DNA of 48,105 nt from Bacteroidales bacterium (GCA_017561935.1 JAFZBE010000031.1:1-48105); one strand, 5' to 3'; counted from the first letter of the stretch, positions 15,227-25,060 are shown. Translations and numbers: made by a program. The notes: generated by a model not told the origin, from the sequence alone.

Positions 15227-16870
15227 ATGTTGAAGCAACTACGTTATTTTTACGAACAAAGCAAAGGATTCCGTCTCAGGCTCCTCTTGAGTCTGACGCT
15301 TGGTTTCTTGAGCATCGTGTTCGGTCTGCTGTTCATCTACATCAGCAAGTGTATTGTCGATATCGCGACAAGCAAGCTGGACGCCGACCTGTGGACCTAT
15401 GTCGGCATTCTCGCCTTCATGCTGTTCATGCGTCTGGCACTGCGAGGCATCAACTTATGGGTGAACGGGCGCGTTAGCCAGGGCCTGGTCAATGCCATGC
15501 GAAGCAGGCTTTTCGATGATGTGCTCAACAGTCCTTGGCATGGGCGTGAAGACCGCAAGTCGGGCGATGTGATGAGCCGCATTGGCGAAGACTTGCGTGT
15601 CGTGGTGGAATGTATCACCCGTGATATCCCCGATGTATTTTTGGCAACGTTCCAGTTGCTTGCCGCCTCGTGGTTCCTCTTCAGCCTGCAGCCTCGATTG
15701 CTGTGGATCGTGCTCGTCATCGTCCCTGTGGCCATCGTGCTCACCAAAATCTATTACAAGACGATGCGCCGGCTCACCAAGCAGATACGTCGCGAAGAGG
15801 CCGACATACAGAGCCACATCCAGGAGTCGGTCGAGAACCGCCCGCTGCTGCTCTCGTTGCGTCGCACGGGACTGATGATCGAGCGCCTTGTCACACGTCA
15901 GGAACACCTCTTCGGCACGTTCTCGCGTCGTCTGCGTTTCTCGATCAGCACACGTCTGCTTATCTCCTGCGGATTCATGATCGGATATTACACGGCCTTC
16001 GTTTGGTCGGCTTACGGCATCATGATAGGCACGGTGACCTATGGTATGATGACGGCCCTGCTGCAGCTCGTCGGACAAGTTCAGAGCCCGATTCTCAACC
16101 TCTCGGCCCTTTTCCCGGCCATTGTGAAGGCCACTACGGCAGGTGAACGTCTGCAGGAACTCGAGAATCCCGACCCGACCTATAATAAAAAGGAGAAAAA
16201 GGAACGGCCTGCATCAAGCGAAATCATGGGCCTGCAGCTTCAGGATGTTTCCTATCGCTATCCCGATGGCGACCATGACGTGCTTCATTCTTTTACCTAT
16301 ACCTTTGCCCCAGCTACCAGCACTGCCATTGTGGGCCCGACGGGCAGCGGCAAGAGCACCTTGGTGCGTATCCTCCTCGGCTTGCTTCGTCCCACGGGAG
16401 GAACCGTGTGCCTCGTCGATCCGAAAGGCAATGCACTTCCTCTGGAAGCCGACGAATATGCCATTGCGTATGTTCCGCAGGGCAACAGCCTTTTGAGTGG
16501 AACGATTCGCGACAACCTGCAGCTTGGTAAGTTGGATGCTACAGAAGAGGAGATGCGTGATGCCTTGGCACTTGCCAGCGCCCTGTTTGTCTATGACCTG
16601 CCGCGCGGGCTTGACACCCTGTGCGGCGAGAAGGGTAGCGGCCTTTCCGAAGGGCAGGCCCAGCGTATAGCCATTGCCCGAGCCTTGCTCCAGCCAGGTT
16701 CCATCCTGATAATGGACGAGGCATCGTCGGCCCTCGACCCCAATACCGAGCGCCAGATTCTTGAAGAGTTGCAGCGCCAGGAACTGCACAAGACGTTGGT
16801 ATGGGTCACCCACCACATGGTGGTTCGCGACTATATGCAGCATTGTGTCGTCGTCGATGAGGACATTTGA
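15227..16870 (+). CDS. ABC transporter, fused permease and ATPase
   Basis: A 547-residue half-transporter. Residues about 20-300 form a six-helix type 1 exporter domain (LLLSLTLGFLSIVFGLLFIY, ILAFMLFMRLALRG, AASWFLFSL, VIVPVAIVL). The ATPase domain has Walker A GPTGSGKST, Q-loop YVPQGNSLLSG, signature GLSEGQAQRIAIARALL, Walker B ILIMDEASSALD and the switch histidine in VTHH. No C39 leader-peptidase domain is fused, which fits the separate S26-like peptidase upstream. It likely exports the product of the PqqD/HprK-like cassette. It is the last gene of the plus-strand run. Confidence 0.9.
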   Translation: MLKQLRYFYEQSKGFRLRLLLSLTLGFLSIVFGLLFIYISKCIVDIATSKLDADLWTYVGILAFMLFMRLALRGINLWVNGRVSQGLVNAMRSRLFDDVLNSPWHGREDRKSGDVMSRIGEDLRVVVECITRDIPDVFLATFQLLAASWFLFSLQPRLLWIVLVIVPVAIVLTKIYYKTMRRLTKQIRREEADIQSHIQESVENRPLLLSLRRTGLMIERLVTRQEHLFGTFSRRLRFSISTRLLISCGFMIGYYTAFVWSAYGIMIGTVTYGMMTALLQLVGQVQSPILNLSALFPAIVKATTAGERLQELENPDPTYNKKEKKERPASSEIMGLQLQDVSYRYPDGDHDVLHSFTYTFAPATSTAIVGPTGSGKSTLVRILLGLLRPTGGTVCLVDPKGNALPLEADEYAIAYVPQGNSLLSGTIRDNLQLGKLDATEEEMRDALALASALFVYDLPRGLDTLCGEKGSGLSEGQAQRIAIARALLQPGSILIMDEASSALDPNTERQILEELQRQELHKTLVWVTHHMVVRDYMQHCVVVDEDI

Positions 16871-16943
16871 GGCCATTTAATTTCATTTTTCACCCCCAAA
16901 TGTTACGATTTTTCACTTTTTTGTGTAAAAAGTCTTAAAAATA

Positions 16944-16975
16944 TTTGGAACCGATTGATTTATGTTATATCTTTG
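16944..16975 (+). promoter_or_regulatory. Promoter of the Omp28-like gene
   Basis: TTTG at 16944-16947, 20 bases, then TATCTTTG at 16968-16975. It rules out the upstream frame start at 16962 and supports the ATG at 17031. Confidence 0.75.
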
Positions 16976-17030
16976 CACTCGTCTTTGTGCTAAAATGGTT
17001 CATACAAGTGATAGCTTTAAAAAAGTGCTT

Positions 17031-18788
17031 ATGAGAAAACTTTTACTCTCTTTGGTGGCTTGTGCCATCACCTTCTTATCTTTTAATTTCTCCAAGGCAG
17101 AAGGACAGTTGTTCCTGAGCTATTGTGACGGACTGATCGCTACGAGCAGTTCGGGCACCATTGCAGGCCAGAGCGGTACGAATGCCACGATTGGAGAGGT
17201 GATTCGTATTCCTGGTTCGTTGCTTGCAGCTTATAAGGGCCTTCAGATTGCGGCTGTGCGTGCCGGTCTTCCCGACGCATCGGCTTATCCTGATGCACTC
17301 ACTGGCTGGATTGCTGCCAGTCAGGAAGGCGAACGTCTTGCTACAGGCACTCTTTCGGCTCCCGTCAAGGGCTGGAACGAAATCAGGCTGGATCAGGCCT
17401 ACACCGTTACCGGCAATGAGGAGGAATTGTGGATTGGCTTCGAGTTCGTGCAGAGCAAGAAGCTCAACGTCATCTCGTTCGCTGGCGAGACCAGCGTCGA
17501 TGGCTGTTGGGTCGTGAAGAACGCCAAGTACTATGATTTCTCAAGCCGTGGCTATGGTTCCCTTTCGGTAGAAGGTGTTGTGGAGGGTGACAACATTCCC
17601 CAGCACAATCTGACTATTGCTTCGGCATCGACAGCCTATACCATGACTCATCTCGGTGAGCCTATCAAGACCAATGTGCGCATCGTCAACAATGCCACTG
17701 TTGCTGCCGTGAAGCCTGTCCTCGAGTTCAGCCTCAACGGCAATCCGGTTTATACATACGAATATCCCGGCACACTCAACTACCGCGACAAGAAAGATCT
17801 GCGTCTCGACGTGCCTACGGAGAGCATTGCCGAGGAAGGCGAAGTGACGATGGATATCCGTCTGAAGTGGGCCGATGGCTCAGCTGACGAATATGAGGCC
17901 GACAACGAGTATAGCCTCACTACCACCCTCAGCAAGGATGTTTATCTGCGCGTGATGGTAGCTGAGGAGGCTACGGGTGCATGGTGCGGATATTGTGTGC
18001 GCGGTTTGGTAGGCATGGCCTATATGCGCGAACATTATCCCGACACATTCATCGGTATCGGTGTACACAATGGCGATGAGTATGTGGTTAATGCGTATGA
18101 CAACTGGATGCGCGGGTGGATTGATGGTTATCCGAGTGCTGTGGTCAATCGTGCCAAGGTGATTGACCCCAACAGTTCAGAAATGGAGCAGAATCTCAAC
18201 AACATGTACCCGTTCTGCGATATCAACATGAAACTTGCTGCGAAGTTGGGCGACAATAACAAGGTGAAATATTCCGTCGAGCTTACTTCATTGACCAATC
18301 AGACCGATGCCCAATACAATATTGCGTTCGTCGTGCTTGAAGACAAGCTTCCCATCACTCAGACGAATTACTATGCGGGTGGCAGCCTTGGCCCAATGGG
18401 TGGTTTCGAAGATCTTCCACGTTCTGCCGAAATCGAGATTGACGATGTGGCACGCGCCATTTATCCTTCAGTTTCGGGTTCGAGCACACTCGTTCCTTCG
18501 CAGCTCAATCGCGGCGAAGTCTATACCATCGAATACGAGGCTAACCTCCCAACCATCGCCAATGGCAACAACGTCTGGGCTGCTGTTCTCCTGACCAATC
18601 GTGCCAGCAGTGAGATCGTGCAGGCCGCCAAGGTTGCCAGCATCGAGGGCCTGGCTATGGGTATCGAGCAGGTGAGCCGTGATGCCGAGACGGGCATCGA
18701 GACACTTTATGACCTCCAGGGTCGTCGCATCAGCGGCAACGCAACAGGTATTATCATTCGCAACGGCCGCATCAGCTTCCAGCGCTGA
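17031..18788 (+). CDS. Secreted Omp28-related protein with thioredoxin-like CGYC motif
   Basis: A 585-residue protein with signal peptide MRKLLLSLVACAITFLSF. Residues about 290-470 resemble Omp28-related outer-membrane proteins: EEATGAWCGYCVRGLVGMAYM includes a thioredoxin-like CxxC, then GIGVHNGDEY and GYPSAVVNR. The preceding residues form beta-rich regions. The C-terminus has IETLYDLQGRRIS and IIIRNGRISFQR, a type IX-like sorting tail, so export to the cell surface is likely. Whether the CGYC pair is redox-active is not known. The two downstream genes share the tail type. Confidence 0.78.
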   Translation: MRKLLLSLVACAITFLSFNFSKAEGQLFLSYCDGLIATSSSGTIAGQSGTNATIGEVIRIPGSLLAAYKGLQIAAVRAGLPDASAYPDALTGWIAASQEGERLATGTLSAPVKGWNEIRLDQAYTVTGNEEELWIGFEFVQSKKLNVISFAGETSVDGCWVVKNAKYYDFSSRGYGSLSVEGVVEGDNIPQHNLTIASASTAYTMTHLGEPIKTNVRIVNNATVAAVKPVLEFSLNGNPVYTYEYPGTLNYRDKKDLRLDVPTESIAEEGEVTMDIRLKWADGSADEYEADNEYSLTTTLSKDVYLRVMVAEEATGAWCGYCVRGLVGMAYMREHYPDTFIGIGVHNGDEYVVNAYDNWMRGWIDGYPSAVVNRAKVIDPNSSEMEQNLNNMYPFCDINMKLAAKLGDNNKVKYSVELTSLTNQTDAQYNIAFVVLEDKLPITQTNYYAGGSLGPMGGFEDLPRSAEIEIDDVARAIYPSVSGSSTLVPSQLNRGEVYTIEYEANLPTIANGNNVWAAVLLTNRASSEIVQAAKVASIEGLAMGIEQVSRDAETGIETLYDLQGRRISGNATGIIIRNGRISFQR

Positions 18789-18864
18789 GCGGTCGGGCGA
18801 ATGCCCAAACAAGATCCTTAGTTTCACATTACTTTTTTTTAACCACTAATTATTAACATTTTCT

Positions 18865-20511
18865 ATGAAGAAACTTTTACTTCTCGTAGCTGCTGCAACA
18901 TTGACGTTGGGCGCTACTGCTGCGACTCCAAAGATCGCAACACCTGCCAAGAAATCGCATGAGGCTGTTCAGGAACTCAAGCTCAGCAAGGACCTTGGTG
19001 CTCAGATGATGTCTTTCGACAAAGTGGCTACTTCTGGTGCCCTTCGTGCCAAGAGTGCTGTGACCCCTGAAGGAACTCCTCAGACCTACATCTTCTCTGA
19101 CTATTATTACAGCGGCGTTCCGGTTTCTGTATCTTTCAGCGAGGATGGTGCAAGTGTTTACTTCTCCAACATGTTCCCCTACGTCTTTGATGATGAAGTG
19201 GCTTGGGTAAAGGGCATTGTTTCGACCGATGGCACCAGCGTCACGATTTCTAATGATCCCATTGCTGAACTGGAGGCTACTGATGGTGTGTACAATGTTT
19301 ATCCAATGGAGATGATTGTGGATGAAGAAGGCAATATTACAGGTGTGAAGGATCTTGTTTTTGCCAAGAACGAAGAAGGCAGAATCTATATCGAAGATGA
19401 TTATGCTGCCCCCACTCGATACATCGGCCTTTGCGCACTTGATGATGCCGGCTCTTTCCTGGGCTTTTTCGATTATACCTTGATCATATCTTATGATCCC
19501 TATACTGGACCAACTGAAGTCGTAGAGCTTCCCGAAGGTGCACAGCCTGAGGATTATGTATATATCTATTATGCCGCTGGCCTCTTTGGCGCATATCAGG
19601 ATATCCAGGGTGGACAGGTATATGTTGATGGCAACGATGTTTATATGAACCTCCTTACCTGTGGTTATGAGGCTTGGGTGAAGGGTACAAAGGACGGCAA
19701 TACCGTTACTTTCCCTGGTGGCCAGTTCGTTAACCTGGGCGCATTCCTCACTTATCAGCCATTCTATACCGACGGTACTACTGATGAGGAAGGTTATCTC
19801 TACATTTATCCTTGTGACTATGTGATGACTTATGATCCAGAGTCCAACACCTATGTTACTGCAGAGGTAGAGGGCAAGGACCTTTATTGCGGTCTGAATA
19901 CTCCCGATGGAAGCCTTTATACTTATTCGTTTGATTATACTGTAGGTAAACCTGTTGAGGGTGCTGCTGTTCCTGCTGATCCTTACGATCTCGATATCTA
20001 TTATAGCGACTACTACGAGCAGTATGTCCTCTCTTACTATCTTGATCCATTCGATGTGGATGGTAGGATCCTCAATACCAACAACCTTGCCTACTACATC
20101 TATCTGGATGATGAGATCTATACCCTTACTCCTGAGGTATTCAGCGCTCTGACCGAGGAGATGACACTCATTCCTTACGACTTCACCGATAACTGGGATA
20201 TCTCTGCTGGCATTCTCTATGTAGCTGAGCCTCTCCTGACTTCTCTTGGTGTTCAGGCTGTCTATACTGTAGGCGAAGAGGTTAACTACTCGAACGTAGT
20301 CAGCATTGACCTGGAGGGCAATGTATATACCACTCCTGCTCCACAGCTCAATCCTGATGCCCTCAGCAATGTGAACGCTAAGCAGATCACCAGCATCGCT
20401 ATCTACGATGCCGAGGGTCGCAAGCTTGAGGCAGCTCAGAAGGGCGTGAATATCGTTAAGATGATTGCTTCTGACGGCACCGTGAAGGCTGTCAAGATGT
20501 ACAAGAAATAA
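18865..20511 (+). CDS. Secreted acidic protein, paralogue 1, with type IX-like tail
   Basis: A 548-residue protein. It begins with signal peptide MKKLLLLVAAATLTLGATA and ends with IYDAEGRKLEAAQKGVNIVK plus a lysine-rich terminus (KMYKK) resembling Prevotella type IX sorting tails. The middle is Asp/Glu/Tyr-rich and beta-like, with repeated segments such as VYVDGNDVYMNLL, EAWVKGTKDGNTVTFPGGQF and YIYLDDEIYTLTPEVFS. No known catalytic domain is recognised. It is colinear with the next gene, which has matching segments in the same order, so the pair is a tandem duplication. Low cysteine content fits an exported protein. Function unknown. Confidence 0.82.
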   Translation: MKKLLLLVAAATLTLGATAATPKIATPAKKSHEAVQELKLSKDLGAQMMSFDKVATSGALRAKSAVTPEGTPQTYIFSDYYYSGVPVSVSFSEDGASVYFSNMFPYVFDDEVAWVKGIVSTDGTSVTISNDPIAELEATDGVYNVYPMEMIVDEEGNITGVKDLVFAKNEEGRIYIEDDYAAPTRYIGLCALDDAGSFLGFFDYTLIISYDPYTGPTEVVELPEGAQPEDYVYIYYAAGLFGAYQDIQGGQVYVDGNDVYMNLLTCGYEAWVKGTKDGNTVTFPGGQFVNLGAFLTYQPFYTDGTTDEEGYLYIYPCDYVMTYDPESNTYVTAEVEGKDLYCGLNTPDGSLYTYSFDYTVGKPVEGAAVPADPYDLDIYYSDYYEQYVLSYYLDPFDVDGRILNTNNLAYYIYLDDEIYTLTPEVFSALTEEMTLIPYDFTDNWDISAGILYVAEPLLTSLGVQAVYTVGEEVNYSNVVSIDLEGNVYTTPAPQLNPDALSNVNAKQITSIAIYDAEGRKLEAAQKGVNIVKMIASDGTVKAVKMYKK

Positions 20512-20567
20512 GCCTAACAACCAAAAAACAAGGAAAAATTGATATTTTTCTGAAGTTTTTCAATTTT

Positions 20568-20606
20568 CGCGGCGAAGGTATCGAAATATTTCGTATCTTT
20601 GCCGCG
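20568..20606 (+). promoter_or_regulatory. Palindrome overlapping the paralogue 2 promoter
   Basis: A 39-base near-palindrome running from CGCGGCGAAGG to CTTTGCCGCG with centre CGAAATATTTCG. The Bacteroidetes -7 box TATCTTTG is at 20594-20601 inside the right arm. An almost identical copy is at 22469-22507 before thrS. Confidence 0.75.
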
Positions 20607-20675
20607 ATTCCTTATGTTACTGGTCTGCCCTTGCGGGCTAACGTATATTTTTTTCACACCTAATTACTATTTCCT

Positions 20676-22346
20676 ATGAAGAAACTTTTACTTCTTGTAG
20701 CTGCCGCAACGCTGACGTTGGGTGCTACCGCTTCGACTCCACAAGTGGCCCTTCAGGCCCAAAAGACCCCTGCGCCTTCCAATGTGCTGGAACTTCGCCA
20801 GAACATTGTCGAAAAGAACTTCGATGCTACCAATCTTTTCAGGAATGAGAACAGCGCAGGAGCTCTCCGTGCCAAGGCTGCCACGGCTTTTGTGACCCCC
20901 GAGGGCACACCTAAACCCTACGTATTGAACGACAAGTACTATTCGGAAGTACCTGTAAGCGTCTCGATGAGCGATGATGGCACCAAGGTCTTCTTCTCCA
21001 ACTTGTTCCCATACAAGTTTGCCGACGAAGTGGCTTGGGCGCAGGCCAATGTTTCGGAAGATGGCAAGAGCATCACTTTCCCGATCGATCTCCCCATCGC
21101 CGAGCTCACCACAAGCTCTGGTCAAACCTATTTGGTTTATCCTGTTGAGATGCTTACCGATGAAGCTGGTTATGTGAAATCCATTAAGGAACTGGTGCTC
21201 GTGAAGGATGGTGACCGCTATTATATCGACGACGATTTCGAACATCCAACTCGTTATATCGGCCTTGCTCCCAAGGGTGAAAATGGTGAGTATATTGGTC
21301 ATTTCGACAGCACGCAGAAGCTGGCTTTCTATCCATACGAGGGCAGCGTCGATCTTGTAGAGCTTCCTGAGGGTGCTGAGCCGACTGTATGCAGCTATTA
21401 CTTCAACCTCTCTTCGGAGGGAACATATACTGGCAAGCAGGGCCTGGTTTACACTGATGGCAATGATGTGTATATGAACATGCTTGCCGCAGGCATGGAG
21501 GCATGGGTGAAGGGCACCAAGGAAGGCAACACCGTTACCTTCAAGGGCGGCCAGTATCTTGGCAAGGGTGAATACTACTTCTACTTCCAGCCATTCTTCG
21601 CCGATGGCACCCTCGATGAGGAAGGTTATCTTATTCCCCAGCCAGGTGATTACAAGATGATTTACGACCCCGAGACCGATACCTACACCGCTTATTCCGA
21701 TAAGGATAATTACTATTTCGTGGGTGTTTACATCTCGTCAGGTAAGCGCTATGAGTATGCTTACAATTATGTTGTAGAGCCGTTCACAGGTTATAAGCCC
21801 GCTATCCCTGCTGATGCACGCGACCTTGAAATTTCAGACATGTATTATGCTTATTACGGAGCGTACCTGTTCTTCTACAAAATCGATCCGCTTGATGTCG
21901 ATGGCAAGACCCTCAATCCCGAGTTCCTCAGCTATTACATTTATGTGGATGATGAGATCTACAGCTTCTCACCTGAGGTTTATACGAGACTTACCGAAAA
22001 AATGGAACTCATTCCTTACGGCTTCGCTGAGGAATGGGATTTCTGGGGCGACTATTGCTACCTCTATGAGAATCTCTTCGAGAAAGTTGGCATCCAAACG
22101 GTTTATACAGTCGATGGTACGACTACTTACTCGAATGTAGTAAGCGTTGACCTCGAAGGCAACACTTATACCATGCCTGCTCCACAGTGGGAACCTACAG
22201 GGCTTAACAACGTGAAAACTGTTACTTGCGTAGAGATCTACGACGCACAGGGCCGCAAGCTCGAGACTGCTCAGCCCGGCGTGAATGTTGTGAAGATGGT
22301 TGCAGCCGATGGTAGCGTGAAGACCGTCAAGATGTATAAGAAGTAA
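20676..22346 (+). CDS. Secreted acidic protein, paralogue 2, with type IX-like tail
   Basis: A 556-residue protein, alignable end to end with the preceding gene: same signal peptide (MKKLLLLVAAATLTLGATA), shared PEGTP, YFSNMFPY/FFSNLFPY, YTDGNDVYMNMLAAG, EAWVKGTKEGNTVTFKGGQ, YVDDEIYSFSPEVY and VETYDAQGRKLE/IYDAQGRKLE type tail with a lysine-rich end. The mature region is rich in Asp, Glu, Tyr and Gly and has no recognised catalytic motif. It has its own promoter inside a palindrome, so it can be regulated apart from paralogue 1. Surface localisation by type IX secretion is inferred. Confidence 0.82.
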   Translation: MKKLLLLVAAATLTLGATASTPQVALQAQKTPAPSNVLELRQNIVEKNFDATNLFRNENSAGALRAKAATAFVTPEGTPKPYVLNDKYYSEVPVSVSMSDDGTKVFFSNLFPYKFADEVAWAQANVSEDGKSITFPIDLPIAELTTSSGQTYLVYPVEMLTDEAGYVKSIKELVLVKDGDRYYIDDDFEHPTRYIGLAPKGENGEYIGHFDSTQKLAFYPYEGSVDLVELPEGAEPTVCSYYFNLSSEGTYTGKQGLVYTDGNDVYMNMLAAGMEAWVKGTKEGNTVTFKGGQYLGKGEYYFYFQPFFADGTLDEEGYLIPQPGDYKMIYDPETDTYTAYSDKDNYYFVGVYISSGKRYEYAYNYVVEPFTGYKPAIPADARDLEISDMYYAYYGAYLFFYKIDPLDVDGKTLNPEFLSYYIYVDDEIYSFSPEVYTRLTEKMELIPYGFAEEWDFWGDYCYLYENLFEKVGIQTVYTVDGTTTYSNVVSVDLEGNTYTMPAPQWEPTGLNNVKTVTCVEIYDAQGRKLETAQPGVNVVKMVAADGSVKTVKMYKK

Positions 22347-22351
22347 ATTTG

Positions 22352-22382
22352 GTTCATGGTTCATGATTCATGGTTAAGGGTT
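22352..22382. repeat. GGTTCATGATTCATGG repeat
   Basis: Short tandem-like GGTTCAT units directly after the paralogue 2 stop, of the same family as 6308-6360 and 12058-12101. Here they are over 200 bases from the next start. Confidence 0.6.
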
Positions 22383-22468
22383 TATTTGTGCAAAAATACT
22401 AACATTTATTGACCAAAAACCTGCAAACCTGAGAATTATTTCACCAGATTCTGAATTTTTCCCCCTAT

Positions 22469-22507
22469 CGCGGCGAAGGTATCGAAATTTTTCGTATCTT
22501 TGCCGCG
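22469..22507 (+). promoter_or_regulatory. Palindrome overlapping the thrS promoter
   Basis: Identical to 20568-20606 at 38 of 39 bases (one A to T change at the centre). TATCTTTG at 22495-22502 sits at the same offset within it. The leader to thrS is about 90 bases and shows no T-box-like features. Confidence 0.75.
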
Positions 22508-22598
22508 CTTTTTTGTGTTGAAATAGGATGGCCTTTGTAAGCTGACCTGCACAAGAAGCGCAATACAAATCATAAACTATATAGAAATTTGTAATTCT

Positions 22599-24548
22599 AT
22601 GATCAAAATCACTTTTCCCGACCAGTCGGTAAGGGAGTTCGAGGATGGCGTAACGCCACTCCAGGTGGCTGAGGCAATCAGCCCGCGTTTTGCACAGGAT
22701 GTACTCGTAGCCAAGGTGGGCGACGAGATGTGGGACATGACACGCCCCATCACAGCCGATGCAACCATCAATTTCTACAAATGGGATTCCGACGAAGGCA
22801 AGCATGCCTTCTGGCATTCGTCGGCCCACCTGCTCGCTGAGGCGCTGCAGGAGCTTTATCCCGGCATTCAGTTCGGCATTGGCCCCGCCATCGAGAACGG
22901 CTTCTACTACGACGTTGTGCCTGCCAATGGCGAGAACATCAAGGAGGCCGACTTCCCCAAGATCGAGAAGAAGATGCTTGAGCTGGCCCGCGAGAAGCAG
23001 GCCATCGTGCGCCGTGACGTGCCCAAGGACGAGGTGCTCAAGGAGTTTGCCGCCAAGGGACAGACCTTCAAGTGCGAACTGATCTCCGAGCTCGAGGACG
23101 GCCATATTTCGACCTATACACAGGGCAGCTTCACCGACCTCTGCCGTGGCCCGCACATCGCCACCACAGCTCCCATCAAGGCGTGCAAGGTGCTGAGCGT
23201 AGCCGGCGCATTCTGGCGCGGCAACGACAAGAACCCGCAGATGAACCGTGTCTATGGCATCACTTTCCCCAAGGCTTCAATGCTCGACGAATACCTCAAG
23301 CTCATCGAGGAGGCCAAGAAGCGCGACCACCGCAAGCTCGGCAAGGAAATGGAGCTCTTCGCATTCTCGCAGAACGTGGGACAGGGTCTGCCATTGTGGC
23401 TGCCCAAGGGTGCAGCGTTGCGTATGCGTCTGCAGGAGTATCTCACACAGATTCAGAAACGTTATGGCTACGTGCAGGTCATCACTCCGCATATCGGCAA
23501 CAAGAACCTCTACGTTACTTCCGGTCACTGGGCCAAGTACGGCAAGGATTCGTTCCAGCCCATCGCTACGCCCGAGGAAGGTGAGCTCTATATGCTCAAG
23601 CCGATGAACTGCCCACACCACTGCGAGATCTACAAGACTTCGCCACGCAGCTATCGTGACCTCCCGTTGCGAATGGCCGAATTCGGCACCGTCTATCGCT
23701 ATGAGCAGTCGGGCGAGCTCCACGGCCTGACCCGCGTGCGTTCGTTCACACAGGACGATGCACACCTCTTCTGCCGTCCCGACCAGGTGAAGGAGGAGTT
23801 CCTCAAGATCATCGACATCATCATGATCATCTTCAAGGCACTCGACTTCACGCAGTTCGAGGCGCAGATTTCGTTGCGCGACAAGGTGAACCGCGAGAAG
23901 TATATCGGCTCGGAGGAGAACTGGCAGAAGGCCGAGCAGGCCATCATCGATGCCTGCGCCGAGAAGGGTCTGCCCGCCCGTGTAGAGTATGGCGAGGCTG
24001 CCTTCTATGGCCCGAAGCTCGACTTCATGGTAAAGGACGCCATCGGACGTCGCTGGCAGCTCGGTACCATCCAGGTCGATTACAACCTGCCCGAGCGCTT
24101 CCAGCTTGAATATACGGGTGCCGACAACCAGAAGCATCGTCCCGTGATGATTCACCGCGCCCCATTCGGCTCGATGGAGCGTTTCGTGGCCGTATTGCTC
24201 GAGAACACGGCTGGCAAGCTGCCACTCTGGCTCGCTCCCGACCAGGTGGCCATCCTTCCCATCTCGGAGCGCTTCAACGACTATGCCTACGAGGTGAAGA
24301 ACATCCTCGAGCGTCAGGAGATCCGTGCCTATGTCGATGACCGCAACGAGAAGATCGGACGCAAGATCCGCGACAACGAGATGAAGAAGACTCCCTATAT
24401 GCTCATCGTGGGCGAGAAGGAGCAGGCTGAGCGCAAGGTCAGCATCCGCAAGCAGGGTGCTGGCGACGGCGGCTCGATGACCATCGACGACTTTGCGGCA
24501 ACCATTGTCAGCGAAGTGAAGTCGCAGATTGAGCACTCCAGCTATTGA
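22599..24548 (+). CDS. thrS: Threonine--tRNA ligase
   Basis: A 649-residue class II synthetase that charges tRNA-Thr. Domain order: TGS (1-62, beginning [20 protein letters not shown]), the editing domain with [11 protein letters not shown], then the catalytic core. The core has zinc-ligand region PMNCPHHCE (C338), motif 2 [20 protein letters not shown] and motif 3 [13 protein letters not shown]. The last domain is the anticodon-binding HGTP type ([14 protein letters not shown]). The length matches E. coli ThrS (642). The following infC/rplT genes seen in many genomes are absent here; a hairpin terminator follows instead. Confidence 0.97.
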   Translation: MIKITFPDQSVREFEDGVTPLQVAEAISPRFAQDVLVAKVGDEMWDMTRPITADATINFYKWDSDEGKHAFWHSSAHLLAEALQELYPGIQFGIGPAIENGFYYDVVPANGENIKEADFPKIEKKMLELAREKQAIVRRDVPKDEVLKEFAAKGQTFKCELISELEDGHISTYTQGSFTDLCRGPHIATTAPIKACKVLSVAGAFWRGNDKNPQMNRVYGITFPKASMLDEYLKLIEEAKKRDHRKLGKEMELFAFSQNVGQGLPLWLPKGAALRMRLQEYLTQIQKRYGYVQVITPHIGNKNLYVTSGHWAKYGKDSFQPIATPEEGELYMLKPMNCPHHCEIYKTSPRSYRDLPLRMAEFGTVYRYEQSGELHGLTRVRSFTQDDAHLFCRPDQVKEEFLKIIDIIMIIFKALDFTQFEAQISLRDKVNREKYIGSEENWQKAEQAIIDACAEKGLPARVEYGEAAFYGPKLDFMVKDAIGRRWQLGTIQVDYNLPERFQLEYTGADNQKHRPVMIHRAPFGSMERFVAVLLENTAGKLPLWLAPDQVAILPISERFNDYAYEVKNILERQEIRAYVDDRNEKIGRKIRDNEMKKTPYMLIVGEKEQAERKVSIRKQGAGDGGSMTIDDFAATIVSEVKSQIEHSSY

Positions 24549-24567
24549 TGCTGCTCTGATTGTAGAA

Positions 24568-24602
24568 AAGCGTCCGTGTCATTTTTCGTGACACGGACGC
24601 TT
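24568..24602. terminator. Bidirectional hairpin terminator between thrS and 24605-25060
   Basis: AAGCGTCCGTGTCA (24568-24581) pairs with TGACACGGACGCTT (24589-24602) around a 7-base loop, a perfect 14-bp stem. On the minus strand it is followed by TTTTCT. It separates the convergent thrS and hypothetical gene. Confidence 0.85.
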
Positions 24603-24604
24603 CC

Positions 24605-25060
24605 TTAGTTAATGGACTCTTCTTTATTAATTGTCGTTGTTTTAAGAGGGCGGGGTTTGTCATTTTGCCCCTCATCATCTTTAGCCTTCTTCTTTCTCCG
24701 ATACTCGCGGTTCTTCTTCTCGCTCGCGAACAATTCCACGCAAGCATCGGTCAGTTCTTTCGGCCAGACGTTCTTGCCTTCGCCCACAATGGATGCCCAT
24801 GGGCAAAGTGTCTTGTATTCATCGTCGAAAACGATGGTATAGGGCGGTCCGCAGCGGTCGTTGACGCTCATATACATGCGTCGTCCTTCGTACATGATGC
24901 TGCACGCATCGCCTTCGGTCATCTCGGAATCGAGCAGGTCGAAGAGGTTTTTATCAAGCTCGTAGAGGTTATAGTTCATGCCTCCTCCATATTCCCCGAA
25001 ATATCGGTCGAGCTTTTCGTCATAGACAGCTGTCCAGCCGTACCCTTTCTTGATTTTCAT
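24605..25060 (-). CDS. Hypothetical protein with a long structured leader
   Basis: A 151-residue soluble protein. The N-terminal 115 residues are ordered (GYGWTAVYDEKLDRYFGEYGGG, MYMSVNDRCGPPYTIVFDDE, LCPWASIVGEGKNVWPKELT), and the last 40 are a charged tail (RRKKKAKDD onward, KTTTINKEE). No known domain is recognised. There is no signal peptide. The ATG at 25060 was chosen because it begins the ordered region. A minus-strand promoter at about 25387-25418 implies a leader of over 300 bases carrying five hairpins. Its convergent neighbour is thrS. Confidence 0.7.
   Translation of the reverse strand: MKIKKGYGWTAVYDEKLDRYFGEYGGGMNYNLYELDKNLFDLLDSEMTEGDACSIMYEGRRMYMSVNDRCGPPYTIVFDDEYKTLCPWASIVGEGKNVWPKELTDACVELFASEKKNREYRRKKKAKDDEGQNDKPRPLKTTTINKEESIN

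Noticed and set aside
18877..20520. Minus-strand frame of 547 codons opposite paralogue 1
   Set aside because: An antisense shadow of the secreted protein, rich in Ile/Val/His with no recognisable motif.
22508..22598. T-box or riboswitch before thrS
   Set aside because: The leader is short and has no T-box specifier or antiterminator elements; Bacteroidetes generally do not use T-boxes.
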